From positions 1 to 64,000 of the forward strand of contig NZ_RXLQ01000017.1 of assembly GCF_003953935.1 (NCBI RefSeq): a stretch of DNA of 64,000 nt, in the 5' to 3' direction. Source of the stretch: Massilia atriviolacea (GTDB taxonomy: Bacteria; Pseudomonadota; Gammaproteobacteria; Burkholderiales; Burkholderiaceae_D). Shown here one piece after another: positions 31,744 through 41,264 of this stretch. Each line of letters opens with the position of its first letter. Position 1 is the stretch's first letter. The notes below the pieces were generated by a model. The model was not told the DNA's origin. It searched no databases and was given only the letters and a program-made list of their open reading frames with translations. Made by a program: the position numbers and the translations under genes.

Positions 31744-34401
31744 TTACTTGATGGTGTACTTGAACTGCCCCTTCTTGTCGGCGCTGACCTTGATCCTGGC
31801 GATCGCGGCGCCTTCGGCCATCTTGGCCAGCACCGACTCGGCCACTTCCGGCAGCAGGGTGCCGTTGAGGATATTGTCGACATTGCGCGCACCCGAATCG
31901 ACTTCGGTGCAGCGCGCCAGCACCGCTTCGACCAGCGCCTCGTCGTAGGTGAATTCGGCCTTGTGGTTGACCGCGATGCGCTGGGCGATCTTGCGCATCT
32001 TCAGTTCGATGATCTTGACCAGCGCGTCGTCGCCCAGCGGATAGTACGGGATCACTTTCAGGCGGCCCAGGAAGGCTGGCTTGAACTGCTTCATCAGGTG
32101 CGGACGGATCAGCTCTTCCAGCTGCTCCGGGGTCGGCATCTCTTCCGGCGGCTTGTTCAGGCAAGCCTGCATCATCGCGCTCGACGCCACGTTGGACGTG
32201 AGGATGATGATGGTGTTCTTGAAGTCGATCTCGCGCCCTTCGGCGTCGTCCATCACGCCCTTGTCGAACACCTGGAAGAACAGCTCCATTACGTCCGGGT
32301 GGGCTTTTTCGACTTCGTCGAGCAGCACCACGCTGTACGGATTGCGGCGCACGGCTTCGGTCAGCACGCCGCCTTCGCCGTAACCGACGTAACCGGGCGG
32401 CGAGCCTTTCAGGCCGGAGACGCTGTGCGCTTCCTGGTATTCGCTCATGTTGATCGTGATCAGCTTGCGCTCGCCGCCGTACAGCACATCGGCCAGCGCC
32501 AGCGCGGTTTCGGTCTTGCCGATGCCGGACGGGCCGACGAACAGGAACACGCCTTTCGGTTTGTTCGGGTCATCCAGGTTGGCGCGCGAGGTGCGCACGC
32601 GCTGGGCCACCGCTTCGATCGCGTACGGCTGCCCCAGCACGCGCTCTTCCAGCAGGTCCTTGAGCTTGAGGACCGTCTTGATCTCGTCCTTGACCATTTT
32701 GCCGAGCGGGATGCCGGTCCAGCCGGCGACGATCTCCGCCACCACGTGGCCGTCCACCTGCACCGGCACCATCGGCGCCTCGCCTTGCAGGGCGCGCAGT
32801 TCGGCCATCATGGCCTGGATATCCTTGCCCTTGCTGGCGTCCTTCTGCCCCGCCTCTTCCAGCGTGCGGCGCCCTTCCATGATTTTTTCGGTCAGCTGCT
32901 TTTCCTGTTCCCAGCGTGCCGCCAGCGCCGTGTGCTGCTCGGCCGCGGCCGCGCGCTGCGCCGCCAGTTCCTTCAGGCGCGCCGGGTGGGCGCCGCCCGC
33001 GCTTTCCTCGCGCTGCAGGGCGCCGGCTTCGATGTCGATGCGTTCGAGCTTGCGCGCCAGGTTTTCGATCAGCGCCGGCGTGGCATTCTGGCCCAGGGCG
33101 ACCTTGGCGCAGGCGGTATCGAGCACGCTGATCGCCTTGTCCGGCAGCTGGCGGCCCATGATGTAGCGGTGCGACAGGCGCACCGCTTCGGTGATCGCCT
33201 CGTCGTAGACGCGCACGCCGAAGTGTTTTTCCATCAGCGGCGCCATGCCGCGCAACATGGCGCAGGCCAGTTCCTCGCTCGGTTCCTCGACCTTGATGAC
33301 CTGGAAGCGGCGCGCCAGCGCGGCGTCTTTTTCGAAGTACTTCTTGTACTCGCCCCAGGTGGTGGCGGCAATGGTGCGCAGTTCGCCGCGCGCCAGTGCC
33401 GGTTTGAGCAGGTTGGCCGCGTCGTTCTGGCCGGCGGTGCCGCCGGCGCCGATCATGGTGTGCGCTTCATCGATGAACAGGATGATCGCGTGCGGGCTTT
33501 TCTTGACTTCGTCGATGACGTTCTTCAGGCGGTTTTCGAACTCGCCCTTGACGCTGGCGCCGGCTTGCAGCAGGCCCATGTCCAGCGTGTGGATCTCGAC
33601 GCCCTTGAGCACGTCCGGCACGTCGTCGATCGCGATGCGCAGCGCCAGGCCTTCGACCACGGCGGTCTTGCCGACGCCGGCTTCGCCGGTCAGGATCGGA
33701 TTGTTCTGGCGGCGCCGCATCAGGATGTCGATCGCCTGGCGGATTTCGGTGTCGCGCCCGATCACCGGGTCGACCTTGCCGGCGCGCGCGCGCTCGGTCA
33801 GGTTGGTGGTGAACTGGTCCAGCGACGGCGTCTTGGACGCGGCCTTGGCGGCCATCTCGCCGACCGGGTCGTTGCCCTCGCCGCTCTGGCTCTCGCCCGC
33901 AGGCTGCGACGCCACCGCTTCCTGCGAGCCGGCGGCCAGTTTGTCGAGGTTATGCTTGATCTGCTCGACGTCGAATTTGCCGAACAGTTTCGAGCCGCGG
34001 AAGGCCAGCTGCGCCAGTTCCGGATCGGTCAGCAGCGCCTGCAGCAGGTGGCCGCTGCGGATTTCGGCGCTGCGGCCGGACTGGATGTCGAGCGAAGCGA
34101 TCAGCCAGGCGTTTTCGAACAGCTTGGGCAGGCGCACCGAAAACACCGGGGTGCGCGAATTGCCCGCCTTGAGGCGCGCGACTTCGGCCTGCAGGTCCGC
34201 TTCGAGCATGCCGGCGCTGATGCCGCACTGGCGCGCGATCAGCGCGAAGTCGCTCTTGGGCTGCTCCAGCAGGGCCAGGAACAGGTGCTCGATGTCGACT
34301 TCGTACTGGCCGAGCGAGACGCAGATGCTGGCCGCGCGGGTGGCGGCGGTACGGCTGGTCTCGTTGAGTTTGCCGATCAGCGTTTTCAGGTTGATGCTCA
34401 T
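31744..34401 (-). CDS. clpV: ClpV (TssH) sheath-recycling AAA+ ATPase
   Basis: 885 aa. The N-domain (about 1-160) is followed by the first AAA module with Walker A GEAGVGKT (239-246) and Walker B ILFIDEAH, a coiled middle domain, and a second AAA module with GPSGIGKTETAL and VVLLDEVEKAH. The C-terminal small domain ends FKYTIK. The N-terminus SINLKTLIGKLNETSRTA is typical of ClpV rather than ClpB. ClpV unfolds the contracted TssB/TssC sheath for reuse. It is the last core gene of the minus-strand sheath operon, 34 nt after tssG. Confidence 0.97.
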   Translation of the reverse strand: MSINLKTLIGKLNETSRTAATRAASICVSLGQYEVDIEHLFLALLEQPKSDFALIARQCGISAGMLEADLQAEVARLKAGNSRTPVFSVRLPKLFENAWLIASLDIQSGRSAEIRSGHLLQALLTDPELAQLAFRGSKLFGKFDVEQIKHNLDKLAAGSQEAVASQPAGESQSGEGNDPVGEMAAKAASKTPSLDQFTTNLTERARAGKVDPVIGRDTEIRQAIDILMRRRQNNPILTGEAGVGKTAVVEGLALRIAIDDVPDVLKGVEIHTLDMGLLQAGASVKGEFENRLKNVIDEVKKSPHAIILFIDEAHTMIGAGGTAGQNDAANLLKPALARGELRTIAATTWGEYKKYFEKDAALARRFQVIKVEEPSEELACAMLRGMAPLMEKHFGVRVYDEAITEAVRLSHRYIMGRQLPDKAISVLDTACAKVALGQNATPALIENLARKLERIDIEAGALQREESAGGAHPARLKELAAQRAAAAEQHTALAARWEQEKQLTEKIMEGRRTLEEAGQKDASKGKDIQAMMAELRALQGEAPMVPVQVDGHVVAEIVAGWTGIPLGKMVKDEIKTVLKLKDLLEERVLGQPYAIEAVAQRVRTSRANLDDPNKPKGVFLFVGPSGIGKTETALALADVLYGGERKLITINMSEYQEAHSVSGLKGSPPGYVGYGEGGVLTEAVRRNPYSVVLLDEVEKAHPDVMELFFQVFDKGVMDDAEGREIDFKNTIIILTSNVASSAMMQACLNKPPEEMPTPEQLEELIRPHLMKQFKPAFLGRLKVIPYYPLGDDALVKIIELKMRKIAQRIAVNHKAEFTYDEALVEAVLARCTEVDSGARNVDNILNGTLLPEVAESVLAKMAEGAAIARIKVSADKKGQFKYTIK

Positions 34402-34435
34402 GCGGGGTTCCTTTTATTGATGTTCGTTTTGTCAA

Positions 34436-35521
34436 TCAGAGCGCGTGTATATCGTAGCGGACGTCGCTGCGGTCTTCCTGCAGCGGTCCGGTCACCAGAA
34501 AACTGTCCCATCCGAGGCGCCCGCCGGCGCGGTCCTCGTCCATCCGCATGCCGTGCACGTCGGGCCCGCGCAGCACCAGCTGCACTTCGTATTCCAGCGT
34601 CACGCCGGTAAACATGGTGACCATGCTCTTGAGCGCGCGCGCCGCCTTGCCGCCCGGGAGAAAGGCGTTGAAGCTGTCGTGATCGAGCGGGCCGATCACG
34701 AGGCGCAGGCGCAGGTCGCGCTGCCAGACGCGCTCGCCGGCCATGGCGCCGCCGCCCAGCATCGAGTTGGCCGCGCCCAGCATGGTCTGCTGGCTGGCCG
34801 GCACTTCGTACCAGCAGCCGATGAACTGCTCGGCGCGGATAGCCTGGCCGAAATACTCCGACAGCACGCGCGACATCTGCGTCGCCGACGGCGGCCGGTG
34901 CCGCATGGACGAGGCAAAGTAGCCGAGCGACTCGTCCAGCACCTCGCCCCCGAGGTCGTCGTTGAGGCGCTGGCGCAGGCTTTCGTTGCCGACCCCGGCC
35001 AGCGACAGCAGCAGCGGCAGGAAGCTGTCCTTGCCGTCCAGCGCATACTTCAGTTCGAGCCGGTACTTGCGCCAGGCTTCGTAGAACAGCGCCAGCGAGC
35101 GGTTGGAAAACGTGTCGAGAAAGGCGCGCGGCCCTTCATCCTTGTTGTAGATGATGTGGGCCGAGATGCGGTCGGTGTAATGGGCCGGCAGCGCGCCGTT
35201 CCCGCCCAGCAGGCCCATGAAGGCCGGCGTGATGCGGATGTACTTGAGCGTGTTCGATTGCAGCGCCTCGCCGAGCGACCTGGCCTGGCGCGGCAGCTCG
35301 CGCGGCACCGACTCGATCTTTTCGAGCTGGCTGGGCGAAAAAGCGAGCGAAGTCGAGTTCTGGAAGCGCAGGAAATTGGCGATCGCGCCCTGCTGCGGCG
35401 AGCCGTGGCGCTTGAGCCATAGCTCGAGCATCCGCACCGCCTGGAAGAACTGGAAGCGGTACGGTTCCTCGAACAGGCGCTCGATTACAGCAGGCTCAAA
35501 TCGCCGCTTCGTGGCAAGCAT
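34436..35521 (-). CDS. tssG: TssG baseplate protein
   Basis: 361 aa. The opening FEPAVIERLFEEPYRFQFFQAVRMLE is characteristic of the TssG/VasB family, followed by IRFxxSxSLAFxPS-type sequence (LRFQNSTSLAFSPSQLEKIE) and FMGLLGGNGALPAHYTDRI. TssG forms a wedge of the baseplate with TssE, TssF and TssK. The start lies within tssF, overlapping its end by 37 nt, an arrangement common for this pair and suggesting coupled translation. The C-terminus DVRYDIHAL is complete. Confidence 0.95.
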   Translation of the reverse strand: MLATKRRFEPAVIERLFEEPYRFQFFQAVRMLELWLKRHGSPQQGAIANFLRFQNSTSLAFSPSQLEKIESVPRELPRQARSLGEALQSNTLKYIRITPAFMGLLGGNGALPAHYTDRISAHIIYNKDEGPRAFLDTFSNRSLALFYEAWRKYRLELKYALDGKDSFLPLLLSLAGVGNESLRQRLNDDLGGEVLDESLGYFASSMRHRPPSATQMSRVLSEYFGQAIRAEQFIGCWYEVPASQQTMLGAANSMLGGGAMAGERVWQRDLRLRLVIGPLDHDSFNAFLPGGKAARALKSMVTMFTGVTLEYEVQLVLRGPDVHGMRMDEDRAGGRLGWDSFLVTGPLQEDRSDVRYDIHAL

Positions 35522-37329
35522 TTCAATAGCTCTTCTCCATTCTTATTCGATACGATCACCAGTTGGGTGAAGCTGTTGGCATGCACGTACAGGCCGAGGA
35601 AGCGTTCGATGATGTGGGCGAACGCGTGGATGCCGCTGCCCACGAACGCTTCTTCGTCGATCGTCAGGCGCACTTCCATGCCGCGCACCAGGCAGGCGAA
35701 CGGATTGCCCGGCAACCAGGTGTTGGCCGCCTTGTAGGCCACCGAGGCGATGCCGCCGATCTGGCGCTGCGATGACGGCGAACGCGGCAGGTCGTACAGG
35801 GTCAGCATTTCGCGGAAGGCGTCCAGGCCGCCGTCGGCCAGCGACAGGTGGTTCAGCGACAGGTGCGAGATCAGGCGCCAGTGGGCGCCGCGGCCGCGCT
35901 CGAAGCGCTGCGACGAGGTCGGCTTGCGCAGGAAGCTGATCTGGCGCACGGTGGAGCCGCCTTCCAGGAACAGGTCGCCGCCGCGCAGGCCGTAGGTCAG
36001 GGAGGCCGGCAGGTCGCGGTTGGTGCAGGTCAGTTCCAGGCTGAGGGTGTCGGTTTCCACTTCGGCCGGGTCGAAGTCGATGTCGACGATCGAAATCTCG
36101 GTTTCGAAGCCGGGACTCTTCTCGGCGATGGTTTCGTCGCGCCGCATGACCCAGTAATGGCCCTTCTTTTCCGGCGTCTGTCCGTGCTTGAGCGAGTAGA
36201 ACGGGCGGAAGTCGACGATCGATTCGCCCTGCGGCGTCTGGCGCACCAGCTTGACCGAATCGATGGCCTGCACCTCGTAGGCGAAGGCGCGGCGCGCGTC
36301 GGCCAGCACCGGGTAGCTGGCGGTGGTGTGGGTCAGGCGGATCGGTTCGCCGCGCTGGCGGAACAGGTTGACCACCGGGGTGCAGCCGAGCAGCACATTA
36401 TTCGTGGTCAGGGTGCCCAGCATGCGCGCCGCGTTCGAATCGGTGCGCATGCCCGACAGCGCCAGGTGCAGGGTGATCGAGCGGCAGCCCATCGGCAGCA
36501 CGGAGGTCAGCGCGGCCAGGTCGATGTCGAAGAAGTTGAATTTTTCGGGGAAGCAGAAATACTCGGTCAGCAGGCGGTAGGCGGTGTGCGAGCGCGCCTC
36601 GAAGTCGATCAGCGATTCGTCCTCGTCGAAGCCGGCCGCGTGCACCGGAATGGCCGGCAGCGCCATCCAGCGCCCGCTGTTGTCGCCTTCGGCGTAGGCG
36701 GCCACGCTGCGCATGAAAAGCGCGTCGCGCAGGGCCGCGCAGAACGACGGCTCGCCGTCGATGAACACGCGCAGCCTGGCCAGGCCCAGTTTGGCCAGCG
36801 AGACCTGGTCCGAGGTGCTGGTGATCGTCAGCGACACGCTCGAGGTGGCGCCGACCGGCGGGCGGATCGCTTCGGGCGTGTCGATGATGGGCGCGAACGA
36901 GGCGGCCGACAGGGCTACCGGCGCCACCGTCACCGGGTAGGAGGTGCGGAAGGTGCAGGACGCGCCGCGCACCGGGCGCGTGGTCAGCTGGGTGCCGCGC
37001 GGGATCGCGGTGGCCGTGGTCAGCTGCGCGGCCGCGCCCGAAAAGTCCATGTGCGCGATCGAGCACGATGGAAACGGGCGCAGGTAGTGCGGATACAGCA
37101 CCTCGAACAGGGCTTCGGTAAATTCGGGATAGTCGTCGTCGAGCCGCTTGGCGATGCGCGAATTGAGCAGCGCAAACGATTCGATCATGCGTTCGATGTG
37201 CGGATCTTCGCACACCTCGCCGGCGATCAGCAGACGCCCGGCGATCTTCGGATAACGCTCGGAGAATTCGCGCGAATAACGGCGCAGGAATCCCAGCTCG
37301 CGTTCGTAATACGGTAATAGGTCTTCCAA
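35485..37329 (-). CDS. tssF: TssF baseplate protein
   Basis: 614 aa from a TTG start reading MEDLLPYYERELGFLRRYSREFS, the classic TssF N-terminus. GGGGGAG lies 7 nt upstream, and the start is only 2 nt after the tssE stop. A longer frame reaching 718 aa exists, but its extra N-terminus runs back through tssE in another frame and is not family-like. Motifs include YPKIAGRL, PHIERMIESFALLNSRIAKRLDDDYPEF and LYPHYLRPFPS. TssF binds TssG in the baseplate wedge. A start search limited to ATG would misplace this gene. Confidence 0.95.
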   Translation of the reverse strand: MEDLLPYYERELGFLRRYSREFSERYPKIAGRLLIAGEVCEDPHIERMIESFALLNSRIAKRLDDDYPEFTEALFEVLYPHYLRPFPSCSIAHMDFSGAAAQLTTATAIPRGTQLTTRPVRGASCTFRTSYPVTVAPVALSAASFAPIIDTPEAIRPPVGATSSVSLTITSTSDQVSLAKLGLARLRVFIDGEPSFCAALRDALFMRSVAAYAEGDNSGRWMALPAIPVHAAGFDEDESLIDFEARSHTAYRLLTEYFCFPEKFNFFDIDLAALTSVLPMGCRSITLHLALSGMRTDSNAARMLGTLTTNNVLLGCTPVVNLFRQRGEPIRLTHTTASYPVLADARRAFAYEVQAIDSVKLVRQTPQGESIVDFRPFYSLKHGQTPEKKGHYWVMRRDETIAEKSPGFETEISIVDIDFDPAEVETDTLSLELTCTNRDLPASLTYGLRGGDLFLEGGSTVRQISFLRKPTSSQRFERGRGAHWRLISHLSLNHLSLADGGLDAFREMLTLYDLPRSPSSQRQIGGIASVAYKAANTWLPGNPFACLVRGMEVRLTIDEEAFVGSGIHAFAHIIERFLGLYVHANSFTQLVIVSNKNGEELLKCLPRSGDLSLL

Positions 37330-37331
37330 AC

Positions 37332-37823
37332 TCAGGCTCCCCCGGACGCAGCGCGGCGCGCCTTGCTGATGGTGTAGTGCAGGCTCGAAGGCTGCAAGAT
37401 GGCGTCGAAATTGACGGGTTCCTGGGAACTGCTCACCACCAGCAGTGCGGTGATGGCGAAATTGAGGCGGTTCACCGAGTCTTCGCGCACTTCCAGCGAA
37501 GCCTTGACGTTGCGCAGGCGCGGCTCGTGGCGCGCAATGGCTTTTTCGAGACACAGGCAGATATACGCCCGGTCGTCGGTGCTCGACAGCGACCGGCCTG
37601 CAAAATCGTTCAGGCCAAAGGTCACGATCGAGCGACCGCATTCGGGGTACCGTTTCAGCAATTCCTCCGGTATCACGGTGCGCGTGTTGAGCAGCGCCTC
37701 GAGATCGCGTGCGACCGAGTCCTTCAAGTCCTCGATCGACATCCGGGTGACTGTGCCGCTGGAGGAGCCATTGACCGGCACGTCCATCAACCGGTCAAAC
37801 AAACCTGGCGTAAAACCCTTCAT
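37332..37823 (-). CDS. tssE: TssE, gp25-like baseplate protein
   Basis: 163 aa. The N-terminal PGLFDRLMD and the GPW/gp25 core (SVARDLEALLNTRTVI, SIVTFGLNDFAG, AIARHEPRLRNVKASLE) identify TssE. It joins sheath to baseplate and is homologous to phage T4 gp25. It lies between hcp and tssF in the sheath operon. The conserved EPRL motif is present. The length is normal. Confidence 0.95.
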   Translation of the reverse strand: MKGFTPGLFDRLMDVPVNGSSSGTVTRMSIEDLKDSVARDLEALLNTRTVIPEELLKRYPECGRSIVTFGLNDFAGRSLSSTDDRAYICLCLEKAIARHEPRLRNVKASLEVREDSVNRLNFAITALLVVSSSQEPVNFDAILQPSSLHYTISKARRAASGGA

Positions 37824-37846
37824 TGGTACCCCGATGCGTTACTGCG

Positions 37847-38338
37847 TTACGCCGTCTTGTTGGTCGACAGATCCCAGCCGCCGGAAGTGTTACCACCCGA
37901 ACCGCCGCCAACTTTTTGCTGCGTGTATTTCCATTTGACTTTGGAATACTTCAAGGACAGGTTTTCCGTGAGGATGTCGCCTGCCGCAACGGCTGGAGCA
38001 ACGCTGGAGATCAGCACGTTTTCCAGTTCGATTTCGAAGTATTTGATACGCTCGCCTTGACCGTCGGCGCGCAGGAATTCCAGCTTTGCCTTCGGCAGGG
38101 TTTTGCCCGACGAGCAGTTCTGCAGCAGCAGAGGGGTTGCCAGGTCGGCCAGTTTCGAGATGACGATATCGCGGTGCTCGGTGCGCTCGGCGGTATGACC
38201 GCCACCGGTCGATGCGGTAGCCGATTTAGGCTGCAGCACTTCCCAGCTGACGGACTGGCACTCGATCCAGTCTTTGTGGGCCGAGTCGGTGGATTCGCCT
38301 TTGATGCCGTCGATTTGGAGGTAGACGTCGATTGCCAT
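37847..38338 (-). CDS. hcp: Hcp (TssD) tube protein
   Basis: 163 aa. The start AIDVYLQIDGIKGESTD, the HRDIVISKLADLATPLLLQN segment and the KYFEIELENVLISSV strand are typical of Hcp. Hexameric rings stack into the secreted tube and can hold small effectors in the pore. AGGAA precedes the ATG at good spacing. The C-terminus has a Gly/Ser-rich stretch (KVGGGSGGNTSGGWD) before the last strand, which is somewhat extended compared with the shortest Hcp proteins. It lies between tssC and tssE. Confidence 0.97.
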   Translation of the reverse strand: MAIDVYLQIDGIKGESTDSAHKDWIECQSVSWEVLQPKSATASTGGGHTAERTEHRDIVISKLADLATPLLLQNCSSGKTLPKAKLEFLRADGQGERIKYFEIELENVLISSVAPAVAAGDILTENLSLKYSKVKWKYTQQKVGGGSGGNTSGGWDLSTNKTA

Positions 38339-38375
38339 TGTGTTCCTTTCAGTGGTTTATAGGTACTACGGGGTG

Positions 38376-39860
38376 TTACGTTTTGGTCGATGGTGGAAGC
38401 TCCGCGACCAGTCGGAGTGAAACGGACAGCTCGTCGAGCTGGAAGTGCGGACGCAGGAACGACACGGCGCGGTACACGCCCGGACGGCCTGGAACTTCCG
38501 ACACCTGCACCGACGCCTCGCGCAGTGGGTACTGGGCTTTCTGTTGCTGGCTTGCGTTATCGTCAAGCAGGACATACTGGGTCAGCCAGCGGTTCAGGAA
38601 ATCTTCGACGTTCGATGCGGAAGCGAAGCTGCCGATCTTGTCGCGCATCATTGCCTTCATGTAGTGGGCAATCCGCGAGACGGCGAAGATGTACTGGAGC
38701 TGGGCCGACAGCACCGCGTTGGCGTTGGCCGAATCGGTGTTGTATTTCTTGGCTTTCTGGGCCGACTGGGCGCCGAAGAAGGCCGCGTAATCGGTGTTCT
38801 TGCAGTGCACCAGGGAGATGAAGCCCAGGTCCGACAATTCCTTTTCACGGCGGTCGGTGATCGCGATTTCGGCCGGGCACTTGAGCGCCACTTCGCCTTC
38901 ATCGGTCTTGAAGGTATGGGTCGGCAAGTCTTCGACCAGGCCGCCGCCTTCGACGCCGCGGATCGCCGCGCACCAGCCGAAGTCGTCGAACGCGCCGGTC
39001 AGCTTGGTCGCGAAGGCATACGCCGCGTTGCACCACAGGTATTTGTGGTGGTCGGTGCCGTCCACGTCTTCCACGAAGTTGAAGCCTTCGGTGGTGGCGC
39101 CGTCGGCCGGATGGAAAGGCAGGCGGCCCAGGAAGCGCGGCAGGGTGATGCCGACGTAGCGCGAGTCTTCCGAGTCGCGGAACGATTTCCATTTGGCGTA
39201 TTCGACGGTGTCGAAGATCTTGGCCAGGTCGCGCGGCTTGCCCAGCTCGCTGTAGCTTTCCAGTCCGAACAGCTCGGGCGAGGCCGAGGTGATGAACGGC
39301 GCGTGCGCGGCGGCGGCGATGTGCGACATCTGCTCGACGAAATACATGTCTTCCGGCTGGCGCGTGATCTGGTAGTCGCCCAGCAGCGAACCGAAGGGCG
39401 CGCCGCCGAAGGTGCCGAATTCTTCTTCGTAGACCTTCTTGAACATCGAGCTCTGGTCGAATTCGAGCGCGCTCTGGAAGTCCTTGACCAGCTCGCGCTT
39501 GGTCGCATTGAACATCTTGATCTTGAGCGTGGTGCTGGTCGAGGTGTTCTTCACCAGGTAGTTCAGGCCGGTCCAGCTACTTTCGAGCTGCTGGAATTCG
39601 GGGGCGTGCATCACGGCCGAGAGCTGTTCCGAAATGATGCGGTCCAGTTCGGCGACACGGGCGTCGATGGTGGCCGACAGGTTGTCCGACACGATCACCG
39701 TGCCGTCCATCACCTGGTGCACCAGTTCCGAAATCAGGTCCTTGGCACGGGCGTGCTCGACGCTCGATTTGGCCACCTTGCTCTGTTCGACGATCTGGTC
39801 GAGCAGGGCCGTTTCATGGGTCGCGGCGGCGCCGGATGCAGGGGTCAGTTGAGCGGACAT
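38376..39860 (-). CDS. tssC: TssC (VipB) large sheath subunit
   Basis: 494 aa. Family motifs include LESSWTGLNYLVKNT, KMFNATKRELVKDF, VYEEEFGTFGGAPFG and the C-terminal LNRWLTQYV. TssC pairs with TssB to form the contractile sheath around the Hcp tube. The start is 2 nt after the tssB stop. The protein is complete and of normal length. Confidence 0.98.
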   Translation of the reverse strand: MSAQLTPASGAAATHETALLDQIVEQSKVAKSSVEHARAKDLISELVHQVMDGTVIVSDNLSATIDARVAELDRIISEQLSAVMHAPEFQQLESSWTGLNYLVKNTSTSTTLKIKMFNATKRELVKDFQSALEFDQSSMFKKVYEEEFGTFGGAPFGSLLGDYQITRQPEDMYFVEQMSHIAAAAHAPFITSASPELFGLESYSELGKPRDLAKIFDTVEYAKWKSFRDSEDSRYVGITLPRFLGRLPFHPADGATTEGFNFVEDVDGTDHHKYLWCNAAYAFATKLTGAFDDFGWCAAIRGVEGGGLVEDLPTHTFKTDEGEVALKCPAEIAITDRREKELSDLGFISLVHCKNTDYAAFFGAQSAQKAKKYNTDSANANAVLSAQLQYIFAVSRIAHYMKAMMRDKIGSFASASNVEDFLNRWLTQYVLLDDNASQQQKAQYPLREASVQVSEVPGRPGVYRAVSFLRPHFQLDELSVSLRLVAELPPSTKT

Positions 39861-39862
39861 GG

Positions 39863-40372
39863 TCAGTCTTTCTTGGCGTTGGCTTGCTGGCCGAGTTCGG
39901 CCAATTTCTCGGTGTTGCTGAGCACGTCGTTGAGGATGTCTTCGAGCTTGTCGTTGCCGGCCAGCTTGTTGCGCAGGTCGGCCAGCTTGGTGCGCGCTTC
40001 GAGCAGCTTGCGCAGCGGCTCGACCTGCTGGACCACCGACTCCGGACGGAAATCTTCCATCGACTTGAACTTGAGGTCGACGGCGAACTTGCCGCCTTCG
40101 CCGGACAGGGTGTTTTCCACGCGGTAAGCGGCGCGCGGCTCGATGCCCTTCATCACTTCATCGAAATTGTCGCGGTCGATGCCGACGAAGTTCCGCTCTT
40201 TCAGGCGCTTCTTCTCGACCTCGGAGGCACCGCCGAAGTCGCCCACGACGCCCATCACGAAGGGCAGTTCCTTGTTTTCGATCGCATCGCCGATTTCGAC
40301 GTCATAGGTCATCTGGATGCGCGGCGGCCGCACTTTCTGCAATTTCTTCTGGACACTTTGTTTCTTTGACAT
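39863..40372 (-). CDS. tssB: TssB (VipA) small sheath subunit
   Basis: 169 aa. The sequence RPPRIQMTYDVEIGDAIENKELPFVMGVVGDF is diagnostic, followed by ERNFVGIDRDNFDEVMKGI. The C-terminal helix (KLEDILNDVLSNTEKLAELG) carries the ClpV-facing region. AAGGA lies 6 nt before the ATG. It is the first structural gene of the sheath operon, downstream of a TPR lipoprotein gene by 50 nt. Confidence 0.98.
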   Translation of the reverse strand: MSKKQSVQKKLQKVRPPRIQMTYDVEIGDAIENKELPFVMGVVGDFGGASEVEKKRLKERNFVGIDRDNFDEVMKGIEPRAAYRVENTLSGEGGKFAVDLKFKSMEDFRPESVVQQVEPLRKLLEARTKLADLRNKLAGNDKLEDILNDVLSNTEKLAELGQQANAKKD

Positions 40373-40422
40373 GGTGTTTCCTTCTACATGATTGGAGCGT
40401 ATGTGGAGCTGAGCCGGCCGGA

Positions 40423-41058
40423 TTATTTGAGCAAGCCGCCAAACGGATCGTTCTTGTCGCCTTCCGGCTTGACCTTGGTCGCGGCCTCGACCTTGTCCTT
40501 GACGTCCTTGACCTCCTTGACGTCCTTGGTGTCGCGCAGCGAGCTGCGGGCCGGCGCCGTGGTGCGCCGGGTCGGCACCACCGCCGCCGAATTGTCGCTC
40601 ATGTTTTCGCGCAACAACTTGGCCATCTCCTGGGCATCCGCGCGCAGCTGCGGCGTCATATTGTTCTGGCGGTTCAGATCGCCCAAGGCGCGGGTCGACA
40701 GGCGCAGGCCGCCGATCGCGATGATGGTGTTGGCCGCCTTATCGTTGGGATCACGCAACAAAACTTCCTGCGCCGCGACGATCGCTTCGCCATACTGGCC
40801 CGAATCGTAGCGGGTTTGGGCGATATTTGCCCACGGCGACTTGTCGGCCGGATAGGCCGTGCCGGCCTGCTTCCATACCGAAATGGCCTGCTCTTTTTGC
40901 CCCGTGGCGGCGGCCTGGCTGCCCTGGTTGAGCAGGTCGGCCAGCGGCGCCGGGCCCTTCGGTACAGGCGGGGCCTTGGCCGTGGTGTCGCAACCGGTCA
41001 ATGCGGCGGCGCAGGCAAGGACGCCACACAGGTACTTGAAATCGGAAAAAGTGGTCAT
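40423..41058 (-). CDS. TPR-type lipoprotein at the head of the sheath operon
   Basis: 211 aa. A lipoprotein signal ends at LTGC (about residue 23). TPR-like helices follow: LADLLNQGSQAAATGQKEQA, ISVWKQAGTAYPADKSPWAN and YGEAIVAAQEVLLRDPNDKA. The C-terminal third is charged with DVKEVKDVKDK repeats. It should be a periplasmic lipid-anchored protein. No tssJ lipoprotein is found in the window, and this is the only lipoprotein in the structural operons, so it may help the membrane complex in its place. In Acinetobacter, which also lacks an obvious TssJ, a periplasmic accessory protein (AsaA/TslA) is linked to the T6SS; equivalence is a guess. Confidence 0.85.
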   Translation of the reverse strand: MTTFSDFKYLCGVLACAAALTGCDTTAKAPPVPKGPAPLADLLNQGSQAAATGQKEQAISVWKQAGTAYPADKSPWANIAQTRYDSGQYGEAIVAAQEVLLRDPNDKAANTIIAIGGLRLSTRALGDLNRQNNMTPQLRADAQEMAKLLRENMSDNSAAVVPTRRTTAPARSSLRDTKDVKEVKDVKDKVEAATKVKPEGDKNDPFGGLLK

Positions 41059-41093
41059 GCGGTATCCTCAGAAGCGGTGACAAAAAAATAATG

Positions 41094-41123
41094 TGTATAC
41101 TGTAACACTTATTACTGAAACAA
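41094..41123 (-). promoter_or_regulatory. Candidate promoter for the sheath operon
   Basis: On the minus strand TTGTTT (41123-41118) and TATACA (41099-41094) are 18 nt apart, about 35 bases upstream of the lipoprotein ATG. The surrounding DNA is strongly AT-rich, unlike neighbouring coding regions. Confidence 0.5.
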
Positions 41124-41235
41124 CGTTAGCAGAGTTTGAAATTTAACAGCGTTCAATTGAAAATCACACATTCTCACTTTGTAGTAAGCGCGCACGTTAC
41201 ATTAGCACCGCAGACAAATCTTCTCATAAATGTTA

Positions 41236-41264
41236 TTGTTCCGCTAATTAGTTTTTCATATTAG
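41236..41264 (+). promoter_or_regulatory. Candidate promoter for the tssK-tssL-vgrG3 operon
   Basis: TTGTTC (41236-41241) and TATTAG (41259-41264) are 17 nt apart, 29 bases before the tssK ATG. It lies back-to-back with the candidate sheath-operon promoter, so the 235-base gap probably controls both halves of the apparatus together. No sigma54 GG-N10-GC motif was evident. Confidence 0.5.

Noticed and set aside
37330-37641. N-terminal extension of TssF to 718 residues
   Set aside because: The extra residues come from the tssE coding region in another frame and do not resemble TssF.
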